From Streptococcus pseudopneumoniae (lineage in GTDB: Bacteria > Bacillota > Bacilli > Lactobacillales > Streptococcaceae), in contig NZ_JUUZ01000008.1 in NCBI RefSeq assembly GCF_001074155.1, forward strand, positions 1-64,000: a stretch of DNA of 64,000 nt. Reading direction: 5' to 3'. Positions 27,272 to 35,094 of the stretch are shown here, one piece after another; position 1 is the stretch's first letter, and every line of letters begins with the position of its first letter. The translations under genes were made by a program, and so were the position numbers. The notes beneath the pieces were generated by a model. It was not told the DNA's origin and searched no databases. It was given only the letters and a program-made list of their open reading frames with translations.

Positions 27272-28367
27272 TTAACTGATACGCCATTTCAGATAAGCAT
27301 CGATGAAACCATCTAGGTCTCCATCCATTACCTTATCTACTTGCGCTACTTCAAAGTTGGTACGATGGTCTTTTACCATTGTATAAGGCGTAAATACATA
27401 GGAGCGGATTTGGCTTCCCCATGTAATTTCCTTTTTCTCACCCTTGAGCGAGTCTACCTCAGCAGCTTTCTTTTCCTGTTCCATCTGGTAGAGTTTTGCC
27501 TGAAGCATCTTCATAGCACGATCACGGTTTCCGTACTGAGTACGGTCGACGGTTGATGCTACGACGATCCCTGTCGGAATGTGAGTCAAGCGGACACCTG
27601 TTGAAACCTTGTTGACGTTTTGTCCACCTGCTCCACCTGAACGGAAGGTATCCATCTTGATATCATCCTCACGGATGTCAACTTCGATAGTATCATCCAA
27701 CTCTGGCATAACTTCTACAGAAGTAAATGAGGTGTGGCGACGTTTAGCAGAGTCAAATGGTGAGATACGGACCAAACGGTGAACTCCCATCTCTGACTTG
27801 AGAAGACCATAAGCATTTGGTCCTTCAAAAGACAAGGTTACTGACTTGATTCCTGCCTCATCACCTGCTTGGTAGTCTAAGACCTCAACCTTGAAGCCTT
27901 TGGCATTTCCATAGCGAGTATACATACGAAGGAGCATATCGCCCCAGTCTTGAGCCTCTGTCCCCCCTGAACCAGGATGGATTTCAAGGATGGCATTGTT
28001 GTGATCGTAGGGTTCTGACAAGAGAAGGGTCATTTCGTAGCTGGTCATCATCTGATCTAACTCAGAGAGTTTCTCAACTAGCTCATCCTTAACGGATTCA
28101 TCCTCTGCCAAAAAGTCCAGTAAAATCTCAACTTCATCCTGCAACTCATCCATCTTGTGGAAGGTATTATAGGTATTTTTGAGTTCGTTTAATTCTTGCG
28201 ACGTTTTTTGGGCCGCAATATTATCGTTCCAAAAATCAGGTTCTGTCATTTTGTTTTCCAAAATGGCAATTTCTTCCTCTAAACCTTCGAGGTCAAAGAG
28301 ACCCCCTGAAAGAAGCTAATTTTTCACGATTTGCGTCAATTTTTTGACGAATTTCTGAAATGTCCAT
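27272..28367 (-). CDS. prfB: Peptide chain release factor 2, expressed by programmed +1 frameshift
   Basis: RF2 of 364 residues read through a frameshift. The first 24 codons (28367-28296) begin [17 protein letters not shown] and end at an in-frame TGA (28293-28295). A +1 shift at CTT-TGA-C continues as DLEGLEEEI and on to 27272. Functional motifs are SPF in [13 protein letters not shown] (stop-codon recognition) and GGQ in [12 protein letters not shown] (peptide release). The shift senses RF2 supply, giving autoregulation. Extended -10 TGGTATAAT lies upstream at 28391-28399. Confidence 0.95.
28292..28307 (-). other. prfB: prfB programmed +1 frameshift site
   Basis: On the minus strand AGGGGGTCTCTTTGAC: an internal Shine-Dalgarno-like AGGGGG, then CTT TGA C. 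This is the canonical RF2 frameshift signal. Confidence 0.96.
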
Positions 28368-28493
28368 ACATACTCCTTTAATTGTATCGTTTTATTATAC
28401 CATAATTTTTTTTATTTATCTAATCGGTGTTTTTCTAATTTAGTATCAATATATTTCTGCAAGACATCTACTGACCTTATTTCTAGCAAAATT

Positions 28494-28524
28494 TTAAAAA
28501 CCTCACAAGAATTTTCCCGTGAGA
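28494..28524 (-). terminator. Terminator after the amidohydrolase gene
   Basis: CTCAC / GTGAG stem followed by GTTTTT on the minus strand, 24 bases beyond the stop at 28548. Confidence 0.7.
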
Positions 28525-28547
28525 TTTAGAGAATTTATACTACTTTT

Positions 28548-29807
28548 TTACAAGTTAACAGTCAACACTTGACCGTCTTTCACGACTTGCTCACCAGCGA
28601 TATAGACATCATTAACATCACTGGATTTGACGGCATAAACGAGGTGAGATAGCATGTTTTCTTGAGGTTGAAGATGAATTTTGCCTTGGGGTTGAATGAC
28701 GAGAAAATCAGCCTGCTTGCCAACTTCTAGACTACCAATCTCATCTTCCATTCCTAACACCTTAGCACCCTCGATTGTCAAGGCCTTGAGGGCGGTTTCG
28801 ATTGGAAATTGGCTGGCATCGCCACTCTTCATCTTCTGTAAGAGTGCTGCAGTCCGCCCTTCCTCAAACATATCCAGATTATTGTTAGAAGCAACTGAGT
28901 CAGTCGCAATCCCGACTGGCACTCCTGCCTTTTTAAGTTGGACGATTGGTGCAATTCCTGAGGCTAGTTTGAGGTTGCTGATAGGATTGTGGGCGATAGC
29001 GACTTGTGAATCTGCCAGGCGGGCAATCTCTGCTTCATTTAACTCCACACCATGGGCAAAGACAGCTTTATGGTCTAAATAGCCAAGTTCATCTAGAAAG
29101 GCTAGTGGTCGTTTGCCATAGCGTTTCAGGATAATACCTGACTCTTCCTGTGTTTCTGCAACATGGATATGAAGAGGAATGTTTTCTTCTTTTGCTAGCT
29201 CAAGACTTGCCTCCAGCAAATCTCGACTACAACTGTAGGGCGAATGAGGGGCCACCATAACCTTAAAATTTGGGTCTTGATATCCTTTGATTGTCTCGAT
29301 AATAGCTCGAGTTCTGGCTATAGTTTCAGCCGTCGTCTCTACATCTGAAGAAAAGAGGGTTGGAGAAAAATAGCAACGCATCTTGGATGCCTTGACTACC
29401 TCATAAATATCAGCTATATCCACTCCATTAGGATTATACATGTCGTTGAAGGTTGTTGTTCCAGACTGGAGCATTTCTGTTAGCGCCTCTTTGACGGCCT
29501 TTGTAGTCATCTCTGGTGTGAATTCTGCTTCTGCTGGCCAGATATAGTTCTCTAGCCATTCGTGGAGATTGCTATCATCACGAATGCCTCTCAAGCCTGT
29601 CATGGCAGAGTGAGTATGGCAGTTAACCAAGCCAGGCATAATCCAGGCGCCCTGATAGTCTATGATTTGATCTGCTTGTTTAAGAATCTTTTGATTTTCC
29701 TGACCGACATAGACGATTTGGGATTCTTTAATAGCTAAAATCCCATCCAAATAGACGTGGAAATCTTGGTCACAAGTCACGATATTTACATGCTGAAAGA
29801 CTTTCAT
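28548..29807 (-). CDS. Amidohydrolase, MTA/SAH deaminase (Trz/Atz) family
   Basis: A 419-residue metal-dependent deaminase with the ATZ/TRZ pattern: metal-binding HxH in GLVNCHTHSAMTGLRG, then HIHVAET, AHGVEL and the Asp of IATDSVASNNNLDMF. Family members deaminate S-adenosylhomocysteine, 5'-methylthioadenosine or related adenosines, which would fit the sulfur-amino-acid genes around it (msrAB, hom). The substrate is not fixed by sequence. In pneumococcus, from memory, two ABC transporter genes lie between this gene and msrAB; here only a 13-codon remnant is left. Confidence 0.85.
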   Translation of the reverse strand: MKVFQHVNIVTCDQDFHVYLDGILAIKESQIVYVGQENQKILKQADQIIDYQGAWIMPGLVNCHTHSAMTGLRGIRDDSNLHEWLENYIWPAEAEFTPEMTTKAVKEALTEMLQSGTTTFNDMYNPNGVDIADIYEVVKASKMRCYFSPTLFSSDVETTAETIARTRAIIETIKGYQDPNFKVMVAPHSPYSCSRDLLEASLELAKEENIPLHIHVAETQEESGIILKRYGKRPLAFLDELGYLDHKAVFAHGVELNEAEIARLADSQVAIAHNPISNLKLASGIAPIVQLKKAGVPVGIATDSVASNNNLDMFEEGRTAALLQKMKSGDASQFPIETALKALTIEGAKVLGMEDEIGSLEVGKQADFLVIQPQGKIHLQPQENMLSHLVYAVKSSDVNDVYIAGEQVVKDGQVLTVNL

Positions 29808-29865
29808 CCCTAGGCTCCTTTTCTATATAAGTATTCATACGGGATAATTTTTCTAGCTATTGTAA

Positions 29866-29892
29866 CAAAAAAGTCACCCGAAGGCAACTTTT
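29866..29892 (-). terminator. Terminator with a UUCG tetraloop
   Basis: On the minus strand AAAAGTTGCC-TTCG-GGTGACTTTT with two G-U pairs, then T. It lies 2 bases after the remnant reading frame. Confidence 0.85.
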
Positions 29893-29893
29893 C

Positions 29894-29935
29894 TTATTGT
29901 TTATGGGGTTTAAAGTAAGAAAGTAAGTGTTTCAT
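29894..29935 (-). pseudogene. 5' remnant of an ABC transporter gene (13 codons)
   Basis: With a good ribosome site (AAGGGACTC before ATG) the frame reads MKHLLSYFKPHKQ and stops, then runs into a terminator. MKHLLSYFKP is, from memory, the N-terminus of the exporter-type ABC ATPase that lies between msrAB and the amidohydrolase in pneumococcus. The rest of that gene and its partner appear to have been deleted, leaving start signals and the first codons. Confidence 0.65.
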
Positions 29936-29984
29936 GAGTCCCTTCTATTTCCAAAATGAAGAAGGTGGAAAAACCACCATCTTT

Positions 29985-30923
29985 TTACTTATTCAAATAT
30001 GGAAGCAGGTAGCCGTAGCCGGCTTCCTCCATTTCATCCTTAGCAATGAATCGTAAAGAGGCAGAATTGATACAATAGCGTAAACCACCTAGTTCCTGAG
30101 GTCCGTCTGTAAAGACATGTCCCAAGTGAGCATTCCCTGAACGTGAACGGACTTCGATACGTTCCATACCATGACTCAAGTCCTGGTAGTAATGAATGAG
30201 TTCCTTGGAAATAGGACGGCTAAAGCTTGGCCAACCACAGCCTGAGGCAAACTTATCCTTGGCAAAGAAGAGAGGCTCACCAGTCGTGATATCGACATAA
30301 ATTCCTTCCTCAAAAGTTTGATCATAAGCATTGCTAAAAGGAGCTTCCGTTGCTGCCTCTTGCGTTACTCTATAGGACTCTTCTGACAAATTTTCTCTTA
30401 AAACTGCCTGACTCGGTTTTTCATAGTTGACGGCATCTATCAGTGGTTTCTCAGCATCCCTCACATCGATATGGCAATAGCCACCAGGATTTTTCTTGAG
30501 ATAGTCTTGGTGATAGTCTTCAGCCAAGATGTAGTGACGTAGTTTCTCCACTTCCACTGCAATTTTACGACCGATGAGGAGTTCTTGTTCGCGAACTACT
30601 GTATTGATCGTTGGTAGATCAGCTTCTTCTAGGTAATAAATCCCTGTGCGGTATTGACGACCACGGTCATTCCCTTGTTGGTTGACAGATAGTGGATCAA
30701 TGACTCGGAAATAATAGAGCAAGATCTCACGAAGCGATACCACCTTTTCATCGTAGACGACTTGCACAGTCTCTGCGTGATCTGTTTCTTTGATCAGTTG
30801 ATAATTGGTGGTTTCTACCTGACCATTGGCATAACCAACACTGGTTTGTAGCACTCCAAAAATACGTGAAAAGTATTCTTCCAAGCCCCAAAAACAACCG
30901 CCTGCTAGATATATTTCTGCCAT
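29985..30923 (-). CDS. msrAB: Fused peptide methionine sulfoxide reductase MsrA/MsrB
   Basis: A 312-residue fusion. MsrA (1-155) has the catalytic [10 protein letters not shown]. MsrB (about 170-312) has [13 protein letters not shown] and the catalytic [11 protein letters not shown]. No signal peptide is present, so it should act in the cytoplasm, like the pneumococcal MsrAB1 form, repairing both S- and R-methionine sulfoxide. An inverted repeat GACCG-N5-CGGTC overlaps the region just before the ribosome site (30938-30952) and may affect translation. Genes upstream are thrB and hom. Confidence 0.95.
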   Translation of the reverse strand: MAEIYLAGGCFWGLEEYFSRIFGVLQTSVGYANGQVETTNYQLIKETDHAETVQVVYDEKVVSLREILLYYFRVIDPLSVNQQGNDRGRQYRTGIYYLEEADLPTINTVVREQELLIGRKIAVEVEKLRHYILAEDYHQDYLKKNPGGYCHIDVRDAEKPLIDAVNYEKPSQAVLRENLSEESYRVTQEAATEAPFSNAYDQTFEEGIYVDITTGEPLFFAKDKFASGCGWPSFSRPISKELIHYYQDLSHGMERIEVRSRSGNAHLGHVFTDGPQELGGLRYCINSASLRFIAKDEMEEAGYGYLLPYLNK

Positions 30924-30937
30924 TTCAAATCCTCCTT

Positions 30938-30952
30938 GACCGTCCAGCGGTC
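30938..30952. repeat. Short inverted repeat before msrAB
   Basis: GACCG-TCCAG-CGGTC lies immediately 5' of the AAGGAGG ribosome site of msrAB. It could be an operator or an mRNA hairpin. No regulator is identified. Confidence 0.4.
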
Positions 30953-30993
30953 GACAAAACTGGGAATCATTTCATATCCCATGTTTCATTTTC

Positions 30994-31036
30994 AAAAAAA
31001 GGACAGGAAGCCCTCTAATAGAGAGTTTCCCCATCC
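30994..31036 (-). terminator. Terminator of hom-thrB
   Basis: On the minus strand a stem with GGGGAA-CTCTC / GAGGG-CTTCC and outer GGA / TCC pairs, followed by seven T. It ends the transcript 12 bases after thrB. Confidence 0.85.
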
Positions 31037-31047
31037 CATTGTTCTGT

Positions 31048-31917
31048 TTATTTTGCTTCGACGCGAACGCCTTGTGTATCTACTTGCAAATCATGAAGCT
31101 TGCCTTTGAACGGTTGCTTTTCAAGCTCTGCCTTAATCCTAGGCATCTTGTCAGGATCAGCCAAGACCATAACAGTCGGACCAGCACCAGAGAGGTAGGT
31201 CGCATAAGCACCATTTCTCTTGGCAACTTTCTTGATGGTCGCAAATTCTCTCACCAGTTCTTGACGGTAACGCTCATGGAAGAGGTCACTCTCAATCGCC
31301 TGACCTGCTTTGACCATATCTCCAGTCAGTAGGGCTGCAATAGCCACATTGGCAATAGAACTTGCCGCAACGGCTTCCTTGTAAGAGAGTTTCTTAGGCA
31401 AGACACCACGACTATCGCGAGTTCGCAATTCATAGTTTGGAATATAAGCTAGGAAAGCACACTCTGGGAAAGGCGCCACAACAGCAGAAACCTGACCTTC
31501 TACCGAACTGGCAATGACGAGGTTTCCATAGATAGCTGGCGCAACATTATCAGGATGCCCTTCAATCTTAGTAGCCAATTGTAATTTTTCATGTTTGCTT
31601 AGCTTCAAGTTTCCGAGTTGATTTGCCAGTTCAATCCCAGCAACGATGACCGAGCTAGATGAACCTAGTCCACGCGCAAGAGGAATGTCACTGACCATCT
31701 TCAGACGTCTAGGTTGGAGGTCTGGAACAATTTGTAGAGCAATCTTTAGCAAAAGATTACGTTCATCACGTGGAATCCATTTGCCTAATTGGTGCTCGAT
31801 CATCCATTCTTCACGTTCCTCACAAACCTGAATTTCTAGATACTTAGTTACAGCTACACCAACCGAGTCAAAGCCAGGACCCACATTAGCACTTGTAGCA
31901 GGTACAATAATCTTCAT
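31048..31917 (-). CDS. thrB: Homoserine kinase
   Basis: A 289-residue GHMP kinase that phosphorylates homoserine on the way to threonine. The ATP-binding GHMP motif [16 protein letters not shown] is intact, the N-terminal [18 protein letters not shown] is typical of ThrB, and [12 protein letters not shown] is the third GHMP motif. It follows hom with one base between them, so the two are co-translated. Confidence 0.97.
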   Translation of the reverse strand: MKIIVPATSANVGPGFDSVGVAVTKYLEIQVCEEREEWMIEHQLGKWIPRDERNLLLKIALQIVPDLQPRRLKMVSDIPLARGLGSSSSVIVAGIELANQLGNLKLSKHEKLQLATKIEGHPDNVAPAIYGNLVIASSVEGQVSAVVAPFPECAFLAYIPNYELRTRDSRGVLPKKLSYKEAVAASSIANVAIAALLTGDMVKAGQAIESDLFHERYRQELVREFATIKKVAKRNGAYATYLSGAGPTVMVLADPDKMPRIKAELEKQPFKGKLHDLQVDTQGVRVEAK

Positions 31918-31918
31918 C

Positions 31919-33205
31919 TTAGTCTCCTAAAACCTTGAAGGTGTTGAGAAGTTCAAACTCGGCTACCGCCTTCAAAGCGTCTGTAATATTTTCAAGCTGG
32001 GCCTTGTTGATTTTATGGGTAATGATGACAATACGAGCCTTGCCTTCTTGCTTACCATCTTGAAGGATTTGCTTGAAGGAAATATCTTCTGCGTTAAAGA
32101 GCTCAGCCAATTTCAAGACTTGACCTTTTGAATCTGGAGCCAAGATTGAGAAATAGTAGTTAGCTTTGACATCTTCTGGCTTAGCCAAGACTACTGGACG
32201 GCTATATTCATTAAAGGCTTTTCCAATTGTACCATCATTCAGACGACGAACGATGCGGGCAATATCAGCCACAACACTTGTTGCAGTTGGTTTTTGACCT
32301 GCACCTGGTCCATAGTACATAGATTCACCAATACCGATAGACTCCACAAAGACCGCATTCATAACACCATTAACACTTGCAAGCGGGTGAGTTTTAGGAA
32401 GGAAGGTTGGCGTGACCTCAGCAGCAATACCAGAAGCTGTTTCTTCGATAGAACCAACTAATTTCACAACATAACCAAGCTCTTGAGCTACTGCTACATC
32501 TTCTGGAGTGATGTTGCGAATTCCTTGGTGACCCACATCTTCAAACTTGACATTCATCCCAAAAGCAAACTGACTGAGGATGACCATCTTGTAGGCCGCA
32601 TCAATCCCATCAACGTCATTGGTAGGGTCGCTTTCAGCAAAGCCAAGTCGTTGTGCTTCTGCCAAAGCATCTTCATAAGACCAACCTTCTGTTACCATTT
32701 TGGTCATCATGAAGTTAGATGTTCCGTTGACAACACCAAGAACGCGTGTGATTTTGTCTGATGCTAATGAGTTAACCAAAGTACGAAGAATTGGGATTCC
32801 TCCTGCAACAGCTGCTTCATAGTATAGAGCAACATTGTGAGCTTTGGCTACCTCGAGCAATTCTGCACCATGGACTGCCAAAAGATCCTTGTTAGCTGTC
32901 ACGACGTGTTTCCCTGCTTCTAAAGCACGAGTGATAAAGGTTTTAGCAGGTTCGATACGCCCCATCAACTCAACAACAATAGTAATGTCTTTGTCTGACA
33001 AGATTTCATCGATATTTGTTACAAAATTAAAATCATTTCCTGCTTCAAGCAAGCGGGCTTTCTCTTGATCGTCTTTGACCAAAACTTTAGCTACTTCAAT
33101 TTCTGACTGGGCTGCTTGAACAATTTTTTCTTTATTTTCCTTTAGCAAGAATGGTACGCCACTGGCAACTGTACCAAATCCAAGTAAAGCAATCTTAACT
33201 GACAT
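31919..33205 (-). CDS. hom: Homoserine dehydrogenase
   Basis: A 428-residue enzyme reducing aspartate semialdehyde to homoserine, the branch point to threonine and methionine. N-terminal NAD(P)-binding [12 protein letters not shown], catalytic-domain segments [10 protein letters not shown] and [13 protein letters not shown], and a C-terminal ACT domain (about 350-428) for feedback control. Extended -10 TGGTATAAT lies at 33237-33245 and a GAGGAG ribosome site precedes the ATG. Confidence 0.97.
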   Translation of the reverse strand: MSVKIALLGFGTVASGVPFLLKENKEKIVQAAQSEIEVAKVLVKDDQEKARLLEAGNDFNFVTNIDEILSDKDITIVVELMGRIEPAKTFITRALEAGKHVVTANKDLLAVHGAELLEVAKAHNVALYYEAAVAGGIPILRTLVNSLASDKITRVLGVVNGTSNFMMTKMVTEGWSYEDALAEAQRLGFAESDPTNDVDGIDAAYKMVILSQFAFGMNVKFEDVGHQGIRNITPEDVAVAQELGYVVKLVGSIEETASGIAAEVTPTFLPKTHPLASVNGVMNAVFVESIGIGESMYYGPGAGQKPTATSVVADIARIVRRLNDGTIGKAFNEYSRPVVLAKPEDVKANYYFSILAPDSKGQVLKLAELFNAEDISFKQILQDGKQEGKARIVIITHKINKAQLENITDALKAVAEFELLNTFKVLGD

Positions 33206-33236
33206 GTTTGTCTCCTCGAAATTTTCTAATAGTCCT

Positions 33237-33245
33237 ATTATACCA
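33237..33245 (-). promoter_or_regulatory. hom-thrB promoter, extended -10
   Basis: TGGTATAAT on the minus strand, 32 bases upstream of the hom start. The start site would fall near 33230. Confidence 0.65.
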
Positions 33246-33300
33246 AAATTGTGAGAAAATTCCTACCATTCTAAACTAAAAATAGGAGCACCAAATCACA

Positions 33301-33332
33301 AAAAAAGGCTGGGACAAAAGTCCTAGCCTCTC
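33301..33332 (-). terminator. Terminator formed by the repeat
   Basis: On the minus strand AGGCTAGGAC-TTTT-GTCCCAGCCT followed by seven T. Transcripts from yaaA would traverse the repeat and stop here, before the hom promoter. Confidence 0.75.
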
Positions 33333-33480
33333 ATTTGTCTATGGATTGTCGATCAAGACGCAGTGGTTGAGTGGGCTCCACTACGCTGATTTCATCAGCT
33401 TTTACAGCCCTACTCAACTGTGCGGAGGTGGAACGACGAAATCGAATTCTAACGAATTACCGATTTCTATCCCACTCTCT
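33303..33480. repeat. Dispersed structured intergenic repeat, apparently full length
   Basis: About 178 bp, sharing its first 57 bases or so with the inverted copy at 1-63. It contains three foldable units: AGGCTGGGAC-AAAA-GTCCTAGCCT; a long stem TTGAGTGGGCT / AGCCCTACTCAA enclosing GCTGA-N5-TCAGC; and GAAATCG-AATTC / GAATT-AC-CGATTTC. The ends TGGGACAAAA and (reverse strand) TGGGATAGAAA are imperfect inverted repeats. It does not look like BOX or RUP. It encodes no protein. Confidence 0.8.
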
Positions 33481-33491
33481 CTATTTTCAAT

Positions 33492-34214
33492 CTATTTTAC
33501 AAAAGCCAATTCCTTATCACTAGACAAGTCTTCTCGATAATTGAAACCCGCAAAGTTGAGCTTTTTAATCTCTTCAACTGAAGTTATCTGATTTTCCGTC
33601 AAAGATGTTAAGAAGGCGCCTCTAGCTTTTTTCGAAATGGTTGAATGGATTTTTAGTTTCCCATCTCTATCTTCCATAAACTTAAAGGTCACCATTTTTT
33701 CACGGATTTCTTTAGGAAAAACATTCTCAAATTCTGATGACAAGAGAGAAAAGATTAACTCCTGGTCTTTCATTGACTCCTCATAGGCTGACTGCCAATG
33801 ACTTTTCAAGCTTTTTCCAGCGACTTTTAGTTTCATCAAAAAGTCCAGTCTGTGAGGCGCAATCGGTTCAAAGGCTGGAATCACACCATAGAAAGCCGAC
33901 GTTATCATGAGGTGTTTCTCGAGATATGTTTGCTCCTCCTTGGTGAGATCGTTCCGTTTGATGTTGCGATACATGAGTCCATCAAAGAGGTGCAAGGCTG
34001 GATAGTTTGTCGCAGTTTCATTTTTCAAGGTCTGGATATGGTCATACTCCTCTTGCGCTTTTTCGGCAGATATTTTGTAAAAACTCTCCAGCTCTTGGGC
34101 AGAATATCTTGCCAATTCATTCAGCACTGCCTGATTTTCAGGACGCAATGGTTTAGCCTCTAAACTAGGGATTTCGGTGTTCATTTCTTTTGCGGTTGGG
34201 ATTAGAATTTTCAT
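33492..34214 (-). CDS. yaaA: Peroxide-stress protein YaaA (DUF328)
   Basis: A 240-residue YaaA-family protein. In E. coli the family lowers free intracellular iron during peroxide stress and has a DNA-binding fold. Conserved stretches are MKILIPTAKEM, the ALHLFDGLMYR region, ITSAFYGVIPAFEPIAPHRL and FLTSLTENQI. The start at 34214 was chosen because the family begins here. No ribosome site precedes it, and a promoter is placed so that transcription would begin at or next to the ATG, so the mRNA may be leaderless. Confidence 0.9.
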   Translation of the reverse strand: MKILIPTAKEMNTEIPSLEAKPLRPENQAVLNELARYSAQELESFYKISAEKAQEEYDHIQTLKNETATNYPALHLFDGLMYRNIKRNDLTKEEQTYLEKHLMITSAFYGVIPAFEPIAPHRLDFLMKLKVAGKSLKSHWQSAYEESMKDQELIFSLLSSEFENVFPKEIREKMVTFKFMEDRDGKLKIHSTISKKARGAFLTSLTENQITSVEEIKKLNFAGFNYREDLSSDKELAFVK

Positions 34215-34220
34215 AGTGTT

Positions 34221-34249
34221 AGTGTAGCATATTTTTTTAGGACTACCAA
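34221..34249 (-). promoter_or_regulatory. yaaA: yaaA promoter adjacent to its start codon
   Basis: On the minus strand -35 TTGGTA (34244-34249), 17-bp spacer, extended -10 TGC-TACACT (34221-34226). The ATG begins 7 bases after the -10, where the transcript itself should start. Confidence 0.65.
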
Positions 34250-34261
34250 GGATTTGCACCT

Positions 34262-34283
34262 AAAAACCTCGGTGAATACCGAG
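34262..34283 (-). terminator. Terminator after the small membrane protein gene
   Basis: Perfect stem CCTCGGT / ACCGAGG with a 4-base loop, followed by TTTTTA on the minus strand. Confidence 0.92.
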
Positions 34284-34293
34284 GCTTCTTTCC

Positions 34294-34458
34294 TTATTTT
34301 GGTAATCCTAACCAGATTGCAAAGAGAACTAGTGCTGTTCCAAGGCAACTTGTCAAGATAGATGACAGATTAAACTTTTTCTCCTTTAAGTGAGAAAATC
34401 CTATCTTCAAAGCGAAAAGACCAAGCAACATCGAACCAATCATCAGATAAAATCCCAT
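34294..34458 (-). CDS. Small membrane protein, 54 aa, unknown function
   Basis: The frame starts MGFYLMIGSMLLGLFALKIG and ends ALVLFAIWLGLPK. Two hydrophobic helices (about 3-20 and 36-51) flank a short charged loop (HLKEKKFN), a helical hairpin with positive charges in between. GGAGGA lies 7 bases before the ATG, and a strong terminator follows 11 bases after the stop, so it has the signals of a real gene. I do not recognise a family. It lies between yaaA and the deformylase-like gene on the same strand. Confidence 0.75.
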   Translation of the reverse strand: MGFYLMIGSMLLGLFALKIGFSHLKEKKFNLSSILTSCLGTALVLFAIWLGLPK

Positions 34459-34577
34459 TTGACTGTCCTCCATTTATTATTCTTTCATTTATTATCACAA
34501 ATTTCAAACAAGAGTGCAAGAAAAACGAGGTTGTTTCCTTAAGCTTGAAGGATGGACCCTGATCTAGGATACAAAGC

Positions 34578-34988
34578 CTATATGATAATCCCTTCCAAAT
34601 GATCCAGTTCATGCTGACAAATCTGAGCAGGAAATCCCGTCAGGGTAATGGTTTGCTCTTGCCAATGGATGTCTCTGTAGCTTACTGTAATTTTTTCATA
34701 TCGAGTTGTCGGTCTGACACCTGTCAAAGACAAACAACCTTCCTCTGTCTCGTATGCTCCTTCAAAAGATTGGAGAACTGGATTAAACATAACCATGGGA
34801 ATCATTCCGATATTAAAAATGATGACGCGTTTTTGTACCCCAATCATATTAGCCGCTAGCCCAACACAGCTTTCTCGGTTAGCCAATAGGGTATCCTGCA
34901 AATCCTTTGCTAGGGGTAAATCTTCCTGACTAGCAGGCTGGGATACCTGCGACAAAAACATCATATCTTTGACAATTTTCTTTTCCAA
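34578..34988 (-). CDS. Peptide deformylase paralogue with altered active site
   Basis: A 136-residue short deformylase-fold protein. Metal-binding motifs are kept: EEGCLSL (Cys) and QHELDHLEG (HExxH). The first catalytic motif, normally GxGxAAxQ, reads CVGLAANMIG, so the first Gly is Cys and the catalytic Gln is Met. Pneumococcus carries, from memory, a similar second deformylase homologue that is not the essential one. Activity is therefore doubtful, despite the preserved zinc/iron site. It stands alone, upstream of the small membrane protein. Confidence 0.85.
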   Translation of the reverse strand: MEKKIVKDMMFLSQVSQPASQEDLPLAKDLQDTLLANRESCVGLAANMIGVQKRVIIFNIGMIPMVMFNPVLQSFEGAYETEEGCLSLTGVRPTTRYEKITVSYRDIHWQEQTITLTGFPAQICQHELDHLEGIII

Positions 34989-35057
34989 CTACTATTCCTC
35001 CATCTTTTTCTCAACTTGATTATAGCATAAAATCTATCTCTGTTTACCATATATAAA

Positions 35058-35086
35058 AACAAAAAGCCATCCGAAGATGACTTTTC
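35058..35086 (-). terminator. Terminator after the P-type ATPase gene
   Basis: On the minus strand AAAAGTCATC-TTCG-GATGGCTTTT followed by TTTT, a UUCG-capped hairpin 9 bases beyond the stop. Confidence 0.92.
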
Positions 35087-35094
35087 ATAATTAA

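Noticed and set aside
28261-28367. Truncated prfB or a frameshift mutation
   Set aside because: The TGA and open +1 frame form the canonical programmed RF2 frameshift signal with the AGGGGG stimulator.
34370-34612. 80-codon minus-strand frame between yaaA and the deformylase-like gene
   Set aside because: It overlaps both the 54-aa membrane protein (in another frame) and the deformylase 3' end, and it lacks a ribosome site; the 54-aa frame has GGAGGA and a terminator.
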